This document shows, piece after piece, positions 9,781 through 20,212 of a stretch of DNA of 64,000 bases. Every line of letters starts with the position of its first letter. Positions within the stretch are counted from its first letter, which is position 1. Source of the stretch: Salinivibrio kushneri (GTDB taxonomy: Bacteria > Pseudomonadota > Gammaproteobacteria > Enterobacterales > Vibrionaceae); assembly GCF_005280275.1 (NCBI RefSeq), contig NZ_CP040022.1:1-64000 (forward strand), read 5' to 3'. The position numbers and the translations under genes were made by a program. Under the pieces are notes generated by a model. That model saw only the letters and a program-made list of their open reading frames with translations, made no database searches and had not been told where the DNA came from.

Positions 9781-11355
9781 ATGCAGTCAGTCCAAGGTTC
9801 CCAAGCTATGACAACGTCAGGCTCTTCTTTGCCCAGTAGCACAAAAGCGTTCATAAAATGGGCGTTACTGGCTACTGTGGCCATTATCAATGGCTATGCC
9901 ACCGTCTTGATGTATTCGCGTGGTGAAACCGCCTTTGCCCTGTTAACTGTGGTATTAACCGCATTAGCGCTGTACATTTTTGGCAGTAAAAAAACATACG
10001 CCCATCGCTATATCTATCCAGGTATCGCGGGGATGATCCTTTTCATTATTTTTCCGTTGGTTTATACCGTTGGGCTGTCATTCACCAACTATAGCGCCAA
10101 AAATCAACTCTCTTTCGAGCGTGCCCAGTCCGTATTATTAGAGCGAACCTTTCAAAGTGGCGACAGTTATCCTTTCTCATTATATCAAACGGATCAAGGC
10201 GTTCGCATTGTGGTGGAGGGCGAGAATACACGCTATGCCACCAAGCCATTTGAATTTGCAACCTTGGCTAATGACAGCTTGTCACTTAGCCCGATTGACA
10301 GTGTTGAGGGACAAAAAGCGTCACTACGCGATGTGATTCAAAACCGCGACGCGCTTGGGGAGTTAGACCTAGCATTGTCTGGTGACAAAACCATTCGTAT
10401 GAGTGGTTTGCGGAAGTTCGCCGCCATTCAATCGCTTTATAGCTTGCAGGACGATGGCCGCACGCTGATCAACAATAAAACGGGTGAGACGCTCAAACCT
10501 AACGATGAGGTAGGTTACTACCAACCGGTTAATGCCTCCGGTGAATTTGTGGGCGATACTGTTTCACCCGGTTATGTGGTGCAAATTGGCACGGATAACT
10601 TTGAGCGCGTATGGACGGATGATGGGATTAAAGAGCCGTTTATTGGCATCTTTATCTGGACGATTGTCTTTTCCGTACTCACCGTGGTATTCACCCTGTT
10701 TATTGGCTTGATATTGGCGAGTTTAGTGCAATGGGAAGAGCTGAAAGGTAAGTCGATCTACCGTTTGTTATTGATCCTTCCTTACGCGGTACCCGCCTTT
10801 ATTTCAATTTTGATTTTCCGAGGCTTGTTTAACCAGAGTTTTGGCGAAATCAATATGGTCTTGGAAGCGCTGTTTGGCATTAGCCCGAATTGGTTCTCCG
10901 ACCCATTTTTGGCGAGAAGCATGGTGCTCACCGTTAATACCTGGCTGGGTTTCCCTTATATGATGATCCTCTGCATGGGCTTGCTTAAAGCGATTCCTGA
11001 TGATCTCTACGAGGCATCCGCGATTGACGGCGCGAATTTCATTCAGAACTTCACCCGTATTACGCTGCCGATGATGATTAAACCACTGACTCCTCTGCTG
11101 ATTGCGGCCTTTGCCTTTAACTTCAATAACTTTGTGATGATTATGTTGTTAACAGAGGGTGGACCAAACCGTATAGGCACCACGGAGCCGGCTGGTTATA
11201 CCGATTTGCTGGTTAGCTATACCTATCGCATCGCCTTTGAAGGCAGTGGTGGTCAAGACTTTGGCTTGGCAAGTGCCATCGCCACACTGATCTTCTTGAT
11301 AGTCGGCGCACTGGCGTTAATCAACCTTCGTATGACGCAGAAAAACGAGCACTGA
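9781..11355 (+). CDS. malF: Maltose/maltodextrin ABC transporter permease MalF
   Basis: Inner-membrane permease subunit. N-terminal membrane helices (about residues 19-100) are followed by the large periplasmic P2 loop (about 105-280) characteristic of MalF, then the core helices. The EAA loop that contacts MalK reads [20 protein letters not shown]. The 524 residues are close to E. coli MalF. The ATG at 9781 is used; a second in-frame ATG at 9808 is possible. It sits 11 bp upstream of malG in the malEFG operon. Confidence 0.96.
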   Translation: MQSVQGSQAMTTSGSSLPSSTKAFIKWALLATVAIINGYATVLMYSRGETAFALLTVVLTALALYIFGSKKTYAHRYIYPGIAGMILFIIFPLVYTVGLSFTNYSAKNQLSFERAQSVLLERTFQSGDSYPFSLYQTDQGVRIVVEGENTRYATKPFEFATLANDSLSLSPIDSVEGQKASLRDVIQNRDALGELDLALSGDKTIRMSGLRKFAAIQSLYSLQDDGRTLINNKTGETLKPNDEVGYYQPVNASGEFVGDTVSPGYVVQIGTDNFERVWTDDGIKEPFIGIFIWTIVFSVLTVVFTLFIGLILASLVQWEELKGKSIYRLLLILPYAVPAFISILIFRGLFNQSFGEINMVLEALFGISPNWFSDPFLARSMVLTVNTWLGFPYMMILCMGLLKAIPDDLYEASAIDGANFIQNFTRITLPMMIKPLTPLLIAAFAFNFNNFVMIMLLTEGGPNRIGTTEPAGYTDLLVSYTYRIAFEGSGGQDFGLASAIATLIFLIVGALALINLRMTQKNEH

Positions 11356-11366
11356 GGAACCTAAAT

Positions 11367-12257
11367 ATGGCAATGGTACAAGGTAAATCCTTAAAATATC
11401 GCGTCTGGGCAACCCATATTGGCTTGTGCTTGTTCTTGGCGTTGATCCTATTCCCGCTGTTAATGATTATTGCGATTTCATTCCGCGAAGGGAACTTCGC
11501 CACTGGGAGCTTGATCCCGGACAATCCATCACTGGAACACTGGAAATTAGCACTGGGCTTCCCGGTGACTAACTCGGATGGCACGGTCACGCCACCGCCA
11601 TTTCCCGTTTTATTATGGCTGTGGAATTCGGTAAAAGTGGCCGGGATCACCTCGCTGTTTATCGTGGTGCTCTCAACCACTTCGGCGTATGCCTTTGCGC
11701 GTATGCGATTTAAAGGCAAGCAGACCATCTTGAACGCGATGATGATCTTCCAGATGTTCCCAGCGGTGTTGGCATTGGTCGCTATCTACGCCTTGTTTGA
11801 TAAGTTGGGACAGTACATTCCATTTTTGGGACTCAACACGCACGGTGGCTTGATCTTTGCGTACTTAGGCGGGATTGCATTACACGTTTGGACCATTAAA
11901 GGCTACTTCGAGAGCATTGATGGTTCATTGGAAGAAGCCGCAGCATTGGATGGCGCCACCCCGTGGCAGGCGTTTAGGCTGGTGCTGCTTCCGCTCTCCG
12001 TGCCTATCTTGGCTGTGGTCTTTATTCTGTCGTTTATCATGGCGGTAGGTGAGGTGCCAGTTGCTTCGATTCTGTTGTCGGATGTTGATTCGTATACCTT
12101 GGCGGTCGGCATGCAGCAGTACTTGTATCCGCAAAACTATCTGTGGGGCGACTTTGCGGCGGCAGCCGTACTGTCAGCGGTACCGATTACCGGGGTTTTC
12201 TTACTCGCCCAACGTTGGTTAGTGGGTGGTTTGACCGCAGGGGGCGTGAAAGGGTAA
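11367..12257 (+). CDS. malG: Maltose/maltodextrin ABC transporter permease MalG
   Basis: Second inner-membrane permease of MalFGK2. The 296 residues equal the E. coli length, and the sequence is very close to it throughout (start [11 protein letters not shown] loop [21 protein letters not shown]-terminus GLTAGGVKG). The C-terminal tail is the part that reaches into the MalK dimer in the E. coli transporter. It is the last gene of malEFG, and a terminator follows 37 bp after the stop. Confidence 0.98.
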   Translation: MAMVQGKSLKYRVWATHIGLCLFLALILFPLLMIIAISFREGNFATGSLIPDNPSLEHWKLALGFPVTNSDGTVTPPPFPVLLWLWNSVKVAGITSLFIVVLSTTSAYAFARMRFKGKQTILNAMMIFQMFPAVLALVAIYALFDKLGQYIPFLGLNTHGGLIFAYLGGIALHVWTIKGYFESIDGSLEEAAALDGATPWQAFRLVLLPLSVPILAVVFILSFIMAVGEVPVASILLSDVDSYTLAVGMQQYLYPQNYLWGDFAAAAVLSAVPITGVFLLAQRWLVGGLTAGGVKG

Positions 12258-12294
12258 AGCCTTACGTCGTCAGGCGAAGCAAGAGCGCGAACGT

Positions 12295-12322
12295 AAAGGC
12301 AGCTAACATTAGCTGCCTTTTT
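12295..12322 (+). terminator. Intrinsic terminator after malG
   Basis: AAAGGCAGCTAA / TTAGCTGCCTTT inverted repeat followed by TTTTT. It lies between convergent malG and glgX and ends the malEFG transcript. The minus-strand T-run is shorter, so its use by glgX is less certain. Confidence 0.85.
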
Positions 12323-12340
12323 GATGCAGGTAATATTGGG

Positions 12341-14317
12341 CTACAGCCAGTCACCGTCGATACAGACCAAAAAGCTCTTTGCTGCCAAGCGTTGGCATGA
12401 CGCTAGTGGAGCGACGGTTGTCTCACCGGTCGCGGTGTCACAGACAATGCGCCACTGATGATTTGGTGGAAGCCGTAGGTCGTGCGCGGTGTCGCTGCTG
12501 TTAATGGCTATAAGTATTGATTGACCCGCGTCAGGGTGATGCGCGCCGAGCGTGATCTGACAGCTGAGCGCTTGCAGCTTTGACCATTGATGATCGTGAA
12601 TCGGATCGCCATTCGGGTGCCGCCACGTAATCTGATTGCAATGGCGCTGTGTGCCACTTAACGCATCGATAAAGCGTGGTACGATGGCATTGCGGCGTGC
12701 AATCATAGTGGCTAGCCAGTTTGACCAATCGTGATCCTGCGTTTGCCAGTTTAACCAACTGATAGGGTTATCTTGGCAATAGGCATTGTTATTCCCTTGT
12801 TGCGAGTGGCCTAACACATCGGCCATTAGAATGTGTGGCGTCCCCAGCGAGAAGAGGATGCTTGCCATCATATTCCGTTTTTGCCGCCTCCTTACCTCAA
12901 TAATGTCAGGATTGTTTGTCGGCCCCTCGACACCATAATTGGCGGAGCGATTGTCACCATGACCATCCCGGTTATTCTCGCCATTGGCATGGTTATGCCG
13001 CTTGGCATAACTGACCACATCCTGCAGGGTAAAACCATCATGGTAGGTTACATAGTTAATCGGTAAATGATCGGGCCAATGCGCTGCGCTGAAAACGTCG
13101 CGCGAACCCATCAATCGCGTGGCGAAATCTTGCAGTATGCCTGGATCTCCTCGCCATAAACTGCGCGTGGTATCGCGGATTTTATCGTTACATTCAGCCC
13201 AGTTAATGGGAAATTGTCCTAGCTGATACCCATCGGGGCCTATATCCCAGGGTTCCGCAATCAACTTGACCTTAGAAAGGATCGGATCCTGGGCAATGGC
13301 GAGGAAAAACGCATTTTGGGGGTTAAAGGTATCGCCATTTCGCCCCTGGGTCGCGGCGAGATCGAACCTAAACCCATCCACGTGATAGTCGGTGACCCAC
13401 ATGCATAAGGTGTCGAGCACCTGCTTTAGTGCAGCAGGATGGCGTATATCAAGGGTATTACCACAGCCGGTATAATTGCGCAGTTGTTGGCCATCATGTA
13501 AGTACATGGCATGATCAAACGCTTTATAATGAAGAATCGGCCCACCTTCTCCGCCTTCTGCCGTGTGATTAAATACCACATCCAAAATGACTTCGATATC
13601 GTGGCGGTGTAGTTCGCGTATTGCCGTCTTTAGCTCGTTAACCGCACTTTTCTCCGCGTAGCGTGGATCCGGTGCCATCCAAACATATGGGTTGTAGCCC
13701 CAGTAGTTGGTTTTTTGCTGGCTGAGTAAATGCGGCTCAGGTAAGCAAGACGTAATCGGAAGCAGTTGCAGGCAATTAATCTGATGTTGTTGATAAAACG
13801 CCAACATCGTTGGTGAGACTAAACCCAAATAACGTCCTTGCTGCACTGGGGCGACATCTGGATGCTGCTGCGTCAGCCCTTTAACATGGGTTTCGAAAAT
13901 CACAGTGTCTTGTATGGCGCGCTGAGGCGATGACACGCCTTGCCAATCAAAAGACTCATGATCGACGACTTGGCAGCGCGCCAGCAATGTGCTTTGCGAT
14001 GGTGAATAAGGAGGCTGATAGCGTAAGGGACCAGTCACCGCTTGCGCATACGGATCGGCCAAGTACCATGTTTGACCATCCTGTAAGACCTCAAAACTGT
14101 ATTCTTGCCCCGCAACCACATCAGCGACATCTCGTGTCCAGTAGCCACGCTTGTATTCGCGCATGGCGAGCCGCTGAGGCTGGTGCCCTTGATGCCACAA
14201 CAGTAAATGCACGCAGTCCTGATCGGGTGCATACAGCGTAAACCGACAGCCTGATGGGTGTAGTTGCGCCCCTAATACATAAGGGGATGGGAAGCAAACC
14301 GACATAAATAACACCAT
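12341..14317 (-). CDS. glgX: Glycogen debranching enzyme (isoamylase-type)
   Basis: GH13 debranching enzyme that hydrolyses alpha-1,6 branches left on phosphorylase-limited dextrins. N-terminal CBM48 (about residues 10-100), then the catalytic domain with VILDVVFNHTAEG, the nucleophile block VDGFRFDLAAT, the acid/base block LIAEPWDIGPDGYQ and YVTYHDGFTLQDVVSY. At 658 residues it matches E. coli GlgX. The start is uncertain: ATG at 14317 or ATG at 14305, neither with a strong ribosome site. It is divergent from lamB and shares the MalT-box region, which suggests maltose control here rather than linkage to glgCA. Confidence 0.9.
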   Translation of the reverse strand: MVLFMSVCFPSPYVLGAQLHPSGCRFTLYAPDQDCVHLLLWHQGHQPQRLAMREYKRGYWTRDVADVVAGQEYSFEVLQDGQTWYLADPYAQAVTGPLRYQPPYSPSQSTLLARCQVVDHESFDWQGVSSPQRAIQDTVIFETHVKGLTQQHPDVAPVQQGRYLGLVSPTMLAFYQQHQINCLQLLPITSCLPEPHLLSQQKTNYWGYNPYVWMAPDPRYAEKSAVNELKTAIRELHRHDIEVILDVVFNHTAEGGEGGPILHYKAFDHAMYLHDGQQLRNYTGCGNTLDIRHPAALKQVLDTLCMWVTDYHVDGFRFDLAATQGRNGDTFNPQNAFFLAIAQDPILSKVKLIAEPWDIGPDGYQLGQFPINWAECNDKIRDTTRSLWRGDPGILQDFATRLMGSRDVFSAAHWPDHLPINYVTYHDGFTLQDVVSYAKRHNHANGENNRDGHGDNRSANYGVEGPTNNPDIIEVRRRQKRNMMASILFSLGTPHILMADVLGHSQQGNNNAYCQDNPISWLNWQTQDHDWSNWLATMIARRNAIVPRFIDALSGTQRHCNQITWRHPNGDPIHDHQWSKLQALSCQITLGAHHPDAGQSILIAINSSDTAHDLRLPPNHQWRIVCDTATGETTVAPLASCQRLAAKSFLVCIDGDWL

Positions 14318-14717
14318 TAAATGAGATGAATCGCTATTAGAGCGTTTACCTATAAATAATTCAATCTGACGTCACATTTATGATCATTGTCCCTCATGTA
14401 ATAAAGTTTCACACCTTTAAGAATAAATCTATTAATAGTGATCGTGTCGACATTTTGTAGGCCTGTTTAGCGAAAAATAATTACCAATTACGCCCTCGTT
14501 CAGTGACCCAGCTCGACAAGTTTAGATAATCAGCTCTCACTCCTCCTTTCTCCTCCTCCCCCTGAAATCGCACGGTTGGATGACGCGAATATGACCGCTC
14601 AGGGATAGGATAATTCCAGGATAACGAAGAAAGCTAAGCCTTGGACACACTGTCTTTTTCCACTACCCACTGCCGGTGTGAAGAGACACGTAAAAAAGGC
14701 GCATTATGGAGTAAGGT
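14318..14717. promoter_or_regulatory. glgX-lamB divergent control region with MalT box
   Basis: A 400-bp gene-free region. A perfect MalT box GGGGAGGAGG reads on the minus strand at 14552-14561 (plus-strand CCTCCTCCCC). A weaker CCTCCTTTCT copy lies at 14542-14551. A half CRP-like TGTGA on minus is near 14373. The region probably drives lamB-malM and perhaps glgX. Confidence 0.65.
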
Positions 14718-15911
14718 ATGAGAAAAGTAAGTTTAATTGCGGCGGCTGTTGCAGCTGCTGTCACTGCCACCTCAGCATTTGCTGTAGATTTTAATGGTTA
14801 TGCTCGTGCGGGTGCTGCGATCGGTGGTGATGGTGCAGGTGATAGTGCTTTTGAAAAGAATAAAGTTGGTCGTTTGGGTAACGAAGACGACAACTATTAC
14901 GAGTTCGGTTTTTCAGAAGAACTTCAAACGGGTGAGCAATCATGGAAGCTGGAATCGATGATTGCTTCCAGCGATAAAGGCCAAAGTGGTTGGGAAAGTA
15001 GCGAAATAAACGTCGCGCAATTTAATGTCCAAGCCAAAGGTTTGATTGCATCCGACCCTGAAGCTGTTATTTGGGCGGGTAAGCGCTATTATCAACGTAA
15101 AGATATCCATATTACTGACTTCTATTTCTTGAACACCTCAGGTACCGGTGGTGGTATTGAAAATATTTCACTGGGCGATCAAAAACTTTCTCTAGCATTT
15201 CTTCAAGATGGTGGGGACGATGAGGGCGATAACAAGCCTGCTTCTACAGGCTACATTTTTGATGCACGTTTAGCTAATATCGGCTTGTGGGAAGACGCGA
15301 GTCTAGAGCTCGCTACTGCCTATAACTTTGCAACAGAGAAGGATGGCCGAACCGAAGCCGCTGATGATGGTATTATGCTTACCGGTATTGTGCATCAAAA
15401 CATGGACAACGGCTTCAACCAAACAATCTTGCAATATGGCTCTGCAGGATACGGTGATCAGATTGCTGGCTTTGGATCTGGTGCATGGTACAGCCGTGGC
15501 TCCGACGATAAAAACGATGCGAAAGGCTACCGTATTATTAACTGGGGTGTGATGAATGTTGGGTCGTCGATGGAACTTGGACATCAGCTTTCTTATCACA
15601 ACGGGTCGGACTTAACAGATGGTGAGGGTGACTCTGATATGTTCACCGCGGTTGTGCGCCCTGTTTATAAGTGGAACGACACGATGCGCACCATCGGTGA
15701 GGTCGGCTTCTTTGATGGAGAAAATCAAGGAACAGACCAAGGAGGTCACAAGTTTACTTTAGCTCAAGCATGGGCAATGGGTGATAGCTTCTGGTCGCGT
15801 CCTGAGATTCGCTTCTACGGTACGTATATTACGGATGAAGAAGGAGATACGTTTGGTGACAAAGGTGACTCAGAGTTCGTAACGGGTGTGCAATTGGAAG
15901 CTTGGTGGTAA
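14718..15911 (+). CDS. lamB: Maltoporin (LamB/OmpS-type outer-membrane porin)
   Basis: Outer-membrane beta-barrel for facilitated diffusion of maltodextrins. A 22-residue signal peptide ending TSAFA is followed by VDFNGYARAGAAIGG, the typical LamB mature start (greasy-slide/first strand). The C-terminus ends in an aromatic residue (EAWW), as expected for barrel insertion. The 397 residues are shorter than E. coli LamB (about 446), so some loops are reduced. Acidic Asp/Glu-rich loops are frequent. AAGG precedes the ATG. malM follows after a hairpin. Confidence 0.92.
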   Translation: MRKVSLIAAAVAAAVTATSAFAVDFNGYARAGAAIGGDGAGDSAFEKNKVGRLGNEDDNYYEFGFSEELQTGEQSWKLESMIASSDKGQSGWESSEINVAQFNVQAKGLIASDPEAVIWAGKRYYQRKDIHITDFYFLNTSGTGGGIENISLGDQKLSLAFLQDGGDDEGDNKPASTGYIFDARLANIGLWEDASLELATAYNFATEKDGRTEAADDGIMLTGIVHQNMDNGFNQTILQYGSAGYGDQIAGFGSGAWYSRGSDDKNDAKGYRIINWGVMNVGSSMELGHQLSYHNGSDLTDGEGDSDMFTAVVRPVYKWNDTMRTIGEVGFFDGENQGTDQGGHKFTLAQAWAMGDSFWSRPEIRFYGTYITDEEGDTFGDKGDSEFVTGVQLEAWW

Positions 15912-15935
15912 GCCTTTTTTAAACTGTCTTTTTTC

Positions 15936-15963
15936 ATAGCCGACAATTGTCGGCTATTTTTTT
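15936..15963 (+). terminator. Terminator/attenuator between lamB and malM
   Basis: An uninterrupted 22-bp palindrome (ATAGCCGACAA / TTGTCGGCTAT) followed directly by seven T. The malM ribosome site starts immediately after, so malM is likely read by partial readthrough. Confidence 0.8.
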
Positions 15964-15974
15964 AGGTGTTTTAT

Positions 15975-16802
15975 ATGAACAAAAAAGTGTTATTTATCTC
16001 TGGGTTATTACTGCTTAATGGGTGCTCGACGATCGTTGATAACCAATATCAGATTGCACCGAAAGGAAAGGCAGTGACGCAGATTGAGAAAGCGAAACAA
16101 CTACCGCTAGAGATGGATAAAGAGATCAAAGTAGCGGTCACCACACAAACACAAGTCCTAGATATCCATAGCATTGATAGCCCTGGCGTTATTTTTGAAT
16201 TACCGATGGTAAAAAATGGATTGGATATCAATATCGAGGCAGAAATAAACGATAGTGTTTTTGTCCCAAGTGCTAAAGTCATTAACCAGTCTGGCGATAT
16301 TCGCGCTGAGCTTGATGATCGAGGTTTAGTTTATCTAAAGCCCCGTCTAGCTGATGGAAACCGTTTGCAAGGGAATATTAAAGTCCACCCACAAGTAGGT
16401 GACAGTGCGCTCTATTTGGTTATTTTTACTGATAAAGATAAACTTGATGAAACGGTGGCGGTCAGCCACCCAGCGAAATTGGACGCAGAGGGAAGAGGGA
16501 ATTACTTTCCAGAGGTAGGCGATATTCAAGTGCCGCGCGCGTTGACCGGTACGTTTTCCATCGAAGCGGCAGCATTGGGCGCACGTACCAGCGATCAGTC
16601 TATCGTACTGCCAGCACTCTCCGCCACTGAACGTCCGCAACAAGAAAGCGTGACTTTTTACCACCAGGCTATTCGGGCCGCGATTGCAGATAACGATGTC
16701 GACAAAGCAATGGGATTACTGCGTGATGCGGAGCAATTGGGTATCACTGACGCTGACCAAGTCTTTCGTGACGCGATGAAAGCACAGTTAGACAAGCAGT
16801 AA
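15975..16802 (+). CDS. malM: Maltose operon periplasmic protein MalM (lipoprotein)
   Basis: MalM-family protein of unknown biochemical role, encoded next to lamB in many gammaproteobacteria. I prefer the ATG at 15975 (AGGTG six bases upstream) over the in-frame GTG at 15966, which lies inside that ribosome site. The N-terminus MNKKVLFISGLLLLNGCS has a lipobox ending at Cys17, so it is probably a lipoprotein. About 275 residues, with a beta-rich middle and an alpha-helical C-terminal tail. It is the last gene before a strong terminator. Confidence 0.88.
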   Translation: MNKKVLFISGLLLLNGCSTIVDNQYQIAPKGKAVTQIEKAKQLPLEMDKEIKVAVTTQTQVLDIHSIDSPGVIFELPMVKNGLDINIEAEINDSVFVPSAKVINQSGDIRAELDDRGLVYLKPRLADGNRLQGNIKVHPQVGDSALYLVIFTDKDKLDETVAVSHPAKLDAEGRGNYFPEVGDIQVPRALTGTFSIEAAALGARTSDQSIVLPALSATERPQQESVTFYHQAIRAAIADNDVDKAMGLLRDAEQLGITDADQVFRDAMKAQLDKQ

Positions 16803-16854
16803 TCTCATCATTTAATCTACATTTTACATCGCGTCTTTAACAAGACGTAACCTC

Positions 16855-16882
16855 AAAAGGGCAACGTTGGTTGCCCTTTTTT
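16855..16882 (+). terminator. Intrinsic terminator after malM
   Basis: AAAAGGGCAAC, loop GTTG, GTTGCCCTTTT, then further T. It sits between convergent malM and a chemoreceptor gene, and the flanking A/T runs allow use in both directions. Confidence 0.85.
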
Positions 16883-16905
16883 AGTATGAGAGAAAAGGCT
16901 GGGGA

Positions 16906-18993
16906 CTAAACGGTAAACGTATCGACCAGTTGGCGAATCGTTTTGGCCTCGTGGTTAAGGGTCTCGTTTGCGCCCTGCGCTTGCTCACTGAGTGACAAGG
17001 TTTGTTCAATACGTTGTGAGAGGGCTTGGATATTTTCGGCCACCTGCTGAGAGACGGCACTTTGCTCCTCCGCCGCGCCTGCGGTTTGATAATTGATATC
17101 GCCTAGCTGCTGCACCAAATCAACAATCTCGGTTAAGGTCTCCTGCACGGAAACACTCGCTTGATAACCTTCTGCCGCACCACGCTCACCTTGTTGGATG
17201 ACGGCTTCAATATCGGTCAGTAGTTGGTTGAAGGTCTCAAGCGTCGAGACGATTTGGTCGACAGATTTTTGTGAATGCTGGGCCAAGGCGCGCACCTCGT
17301 CAGCGACCACCGCAAATCCTCGACCAGCTTCACCGGCGCGAGCCGACTCAATCGCGGCATTGAGCGCTAATAAATTGGTTTGATCTGAGATACCGCGAAT
17401 GTCGTCGAGCAACGTGGCAATGTCGCTACCGCTGGTTTTGACTTCGCTAACAAAACTGTTGGCTTTTTGCAGATCCGTGTTGGCGGTTTGGTTGCGTGCC
17501 ACATTATTAGCAACATTCTCCATGCACTGATTCAGCGATGAGACGACTACGGCGTTTTTCTCTTTGGAGGCTTCAGAGTTGGTTGCCACATCTTTTGAGG
17601 TCGCGGTCAGTTGCTCCATTGCGGTCGCGGCTTGGTGTAATGTCTCGGTATTATCAGACAGGGCTTGGTGGGCATCGGTGATGGCGTTATTGGCTGTCGT
17701 TGATGTGTCGGATAAGCGCCCACCTGCTTGTTGAATTTGTCCCACCATCGATTGCAGCGCATCCAACATGTGATTGACTGAGTGTTTAATACGATCAATC
17801 TCGGTTTGACCATTAACCGGCAAGCGCTGAGTTAAATCACCACCACCTTGGGCTATCGCTTGAATAGATTGTTCCACGCTGGTCAATGGTGCCAACTGAC
17901 GTTTGATAACGATTTGAATGATCACAAAGGCCAGCAAAAGGACGAGGCCACTCACCCAATATATGGTGTTTTGAATATCGCTTTCGGCGTTAGTCATCAT
18001 CTGATTCAGTTGTGTGACGGGTGCCATCGCGGCTTGCTTGGGGGTCACAATCATCACTGACCACGTCTGAGACATATTGCCAAACTCGATCGGTTGCGAC
18101 ACATAAAAGTGCGAATCGGTTTGTTTGAATTGGTTTGTTGCGCTCTGGCTTAGAAGGTTAGAAAGTGGTTGGTAAGCAGGAGAGGAAAGTCCCGAGACCG
18201 CAGCGCCATGTTGAACGTGCTGATCGGTGCTAGCAACGACTCGTCCATCTTGACTGATAACAAATAGTTCCCCGTTATTATCGGCACGTTTGGCTAAGAG
18301 TGATTGGATTTGCGAGGTTTTGAGCGTACTTCCCACCATAGCAACCGTTTTATCAAAGCGAAAAACGGGAGTTGTCACGTCGAACACCGTTTGCGTCTTA
18401 CCATTAATCTGAGTCGTTCTTGGATCAGTAATACAATCTTTTTGGGTGCTCACTGGGCATTGATACCAAGGATTGGTTTCAGAGAAATTTTGTGCAGCGG
18501 TAAGGCGCATTTCCCCGTTTTCATCCACTGACACCGACGGCACATAGCGGCCATCCGCTGCACTGGTTGGATCGCCGTAGTAAAAAGCATCGGCGCCTAA
18601 GACGTTTTTTTGCCACTCGGTATAGATGTTGTGCCATTCAGGTTGGCGTTTCAAAATCGAATACATGATCCGAGGAATATCATCTCGGTCGAGGATCCGG
18701 GCTGACTTATTCTTTTCCGCTTCAGAGGTATAAATCTGGGCGATAGTTCGCACCGTATCGAGCGGAGAAGCAATGTAAGCATGGATCTCCTCGCTAATCG
18801 CAGTCGCGCGATTTTGCATCTTGATCACTTGATCACGCTTTACGTTTTCAGTGACCTGGGATGACATGGCCGACTGGCTGCTATTCAGCGTTGATAAAGA
18901 AACCGCACTCACTGCCCCAAGACCGATCAGAACGATGGACGAGGCAGCCAAACTTATCCGTTGACTTATAGAAAGGTTACGCAACTTTTTCAT
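16906..18993 (-). CDS. Methyl-accepting chemotaxis protein (dCache-type)
   Basis: Inner-membrane chemoreceptor. The start is set at the ATG at 18993 ([19 protein letters not shown]), which places the first membrane helix at the N-terminus. The longer frame to 19119 adds 42 arginine-rich residues with no family look. Order: helix at about 10-30, periplasmic double-Cache-like domain at about 35-340, second helix [23 protein letters not shown], then the signalling domain with the conserved hairpin tip [19 protein letters not shown] and [13 protein letters not shown]. 695 residues. The ligand is unknown; the adjoining maltose locus is suggestive but not proof. Confidence 0.92.
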   Translation of the reverse strand: MKKLRNLSISQRISLAASSIVLIGLGAVSAVSLSTLNSSQSAMSSQVTENVKRDQVIKMQNRATAISEEIHAYIASPLDTVRTIAQIYTSEAEKNKSARILDRDDIPRIMYSILKRQPEWHNIYTEWQKNVLGADAFYYGDPTSAADGRYVPSVSVDENGEMRLTAAQNFSETNPWYQCPVSTQKDCITDPRTTQINGKTQTVFDVTTPVFRFDKTVAMVGSTLKTSQIQSLLAKRADNNGELFVISQDGRVVASTDQHVQHGAAVSGLSSPAYQPLSNLLSQSATNQFKQTDSHFYVSQPIEFGNMSQTWSVMIVTPKQAAMAPVTQLNQMMTNAESDIQNTIYWVSGLVLLLAFVIIQIVIKRQLAPLTSVEQSIQAIAQGGGDLTQRLPVNGQTEIDRIKHSVNHMLDALQSMVGQIQQAGGRLSDTSTTANNAITDAHQALSDNTETLHQAATAMEQLTATSKDVATNSEASKEKNAVVVSSLNQCMENVANNVARNQTANTDLQKANSFVSEVKTSGSDIATLLDDIRGISDQTNLLALNAAIESARAGEAGRGFAVVADEVRALAQHSQKSVDQIVSTLETFNQLLTDIEAVIQQGERGAAEGYQASVSVQETLTEIVDLVQQLGDINYQTAGAAEEQSAVSQQVAENIQALSQRIEQTLSLSEQAQGANETLNHEAKTIRQLVDTFTV

Positions 18994-19462
18994 AATCACT
19001 ATCCGCACAAAGAAAACCGCACAAAGAAATATTCTGAGTCGTCGAGTGGCGAGACAATGGCGTCGTGCGAAATGTGATGTCACAACGTGTAGCGCGCCGA
19101 CGGAGACGATAATTGACACTAGTGTTACTTAAATAAGAAAAGGGCACATCCTCCTTATTTAACGGCATGAGGGAGGAATGCAATCTCTCGCTGACTTGCG
19201 AATGTCCTATGATCTGTCTCATATTTTTATGGGAACAGCGGAGAGCAAATAGGGCTGAGATCTCAATTCTTATAACTGAAGCGGGGACTATAAAGCCGTA
19301 GTTCACATTTCTTCTATGTGTTGTTTGGGGCGTAGGTAAAAGGCGTAGGTTTAAAAATAGCGATGAGGAAGGCGTGACGTTTTACAGTGTAAACTGTGCG
19401 GAGGCGTGATTAACGCGGCGCCGCCAGGACGCCGCGTTGGTGTATCAAGACAGTCCACCCAT
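18994..19462. other. Intergenic region, 469 bp, no clear gene
   Basis: Upstream region of the chemoreceptor and downstream region of the PhnA-like gene. It holds a 13-bp palindrome TTTACAGTGTAAA at 19381-19393. It also holds a GC-rich hairpin, AACGCGGCG / CGCCGCGTT at 19412-19438, that may end the PhnA-like transcript although no T-run follows. Otherwise I see nothing. Confidence 0.5.
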
Positions 19463-20026
19463 TTACTTACGGCGGCAGAACTCCGCAATCACAAACAGGG
19501 TTTGGCCGTTGACTTTGCCCTGTACATGGGTCGGATCGTCGGTCAAATTGATGCCGCGGATCACGGTGCCTTGTTTGATCACTTGGCTTGAGCCTTTAAC
19601 GGGCAAATCTTTAATCACGGTCACGTCGTCGCCTTTTTGCAGTGCGACGCCGTTAGCGTCCAATACTTTGACTTCTTCGATATCTTGTCCCGTTTCTGCC
19701 CACTTACGGACATCGTCTTCCATGTACATCATGTCGAGATTATCTTGCGCCCAGCTTTCGCTAGAAAGGCGCGAAAGTTGGCGATAGGCAACGACTTGAA
19801 CCGCAGGCTCTTGGCTCCACATGCTCTCGCTTAGACAACGCCAGTGGTTCACATCGATATTGTCTGGATGTTGAAGCTGATCGTGACACGTGCCACAAAC
19901 CAATACGCAACTGTTTGCTGTGGTGTCGGGCGAGTAAGGGACGTCATACACAGATAAGTTGTCTTGGCTGGTGCATAGTTCACATTGGCCGCCACTGCGC
20001 GCCTGAAGCGTTTGTTCAATACTCAT
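19463..20026 (-). CDS. PhnA-domain protein with zinc-ribbon
   Basis: Resembles the PhnA/YjdM family, which despite its name is not established as a phosphonate enzyme. The N-terminal zinc-ribbon-like part has C-x2-C pairs (GQCELCTS near residue 15 and VCGTCHDQ near 45). The C-terminal PhnA domain (about 120-187) has VLDANGVALQKGDDVTVIKDLPVKGSS and ends VIAEFCRRK. It is 187 residues, against about 110 for E. coli YjdM, because of a central helical insert. It is a single gene with no phn neighbours, so a role in phosphonate use is not supported here. Confidence 0.85.
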   Translation of the reverse strand: MSIEQTLQARSGGQCELCTSQDNLSVYDVPYSPDTTANSCVLVCGTCHDQLQHPDNIDVNHWRCLSESMWSQEPAVQVVAYRQLSRLSSESWAQDNLDMMYMEDDVRKWAETGQDIEEVKVLDANGVALQKGDDVTVIKDLPVKGSSQVIKQGTVIRGINLTDDPTHVQGKVNGQTLFVIAEFCRRK

Positions 20027-20162
20027 GTTTTATCTCACAACGGGCAGGAATGTCCCTGCATTAACAATGAGGCAGAGTGTAATCGCTGACATAAATTCTT
20101 ACAAGTTATAAGGGATTGAATCAGCGAATAGAGTGGCTATATATGTCGAGTAACGCAAAAAC

Positions 20163-20189
20163 AAAAATGCCACGCAAACGCGTGGCATT
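20163..20189 (-). terminator. Intrinsic terminator after the cystine transporter gene
   Basis: On the minus strand, AATGCCACGC, loop GTTT, GCGTGGCATT, then TTT-G-TTTTT. It ends the transcript of the gene whose stop is at 20213. Confidence 0.8.
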
Positions 20190-20212
20190 ATCTCAACCAA
20201 GGTCGTGTAACG

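Noticed and set aside
19381-19393. TyrR box
   Set aside because: TTTACAGTGTAAA is the half-sites in reversed order with one-base spacing, whereas TyrR uses TGTAAA-N6-TTTACA.
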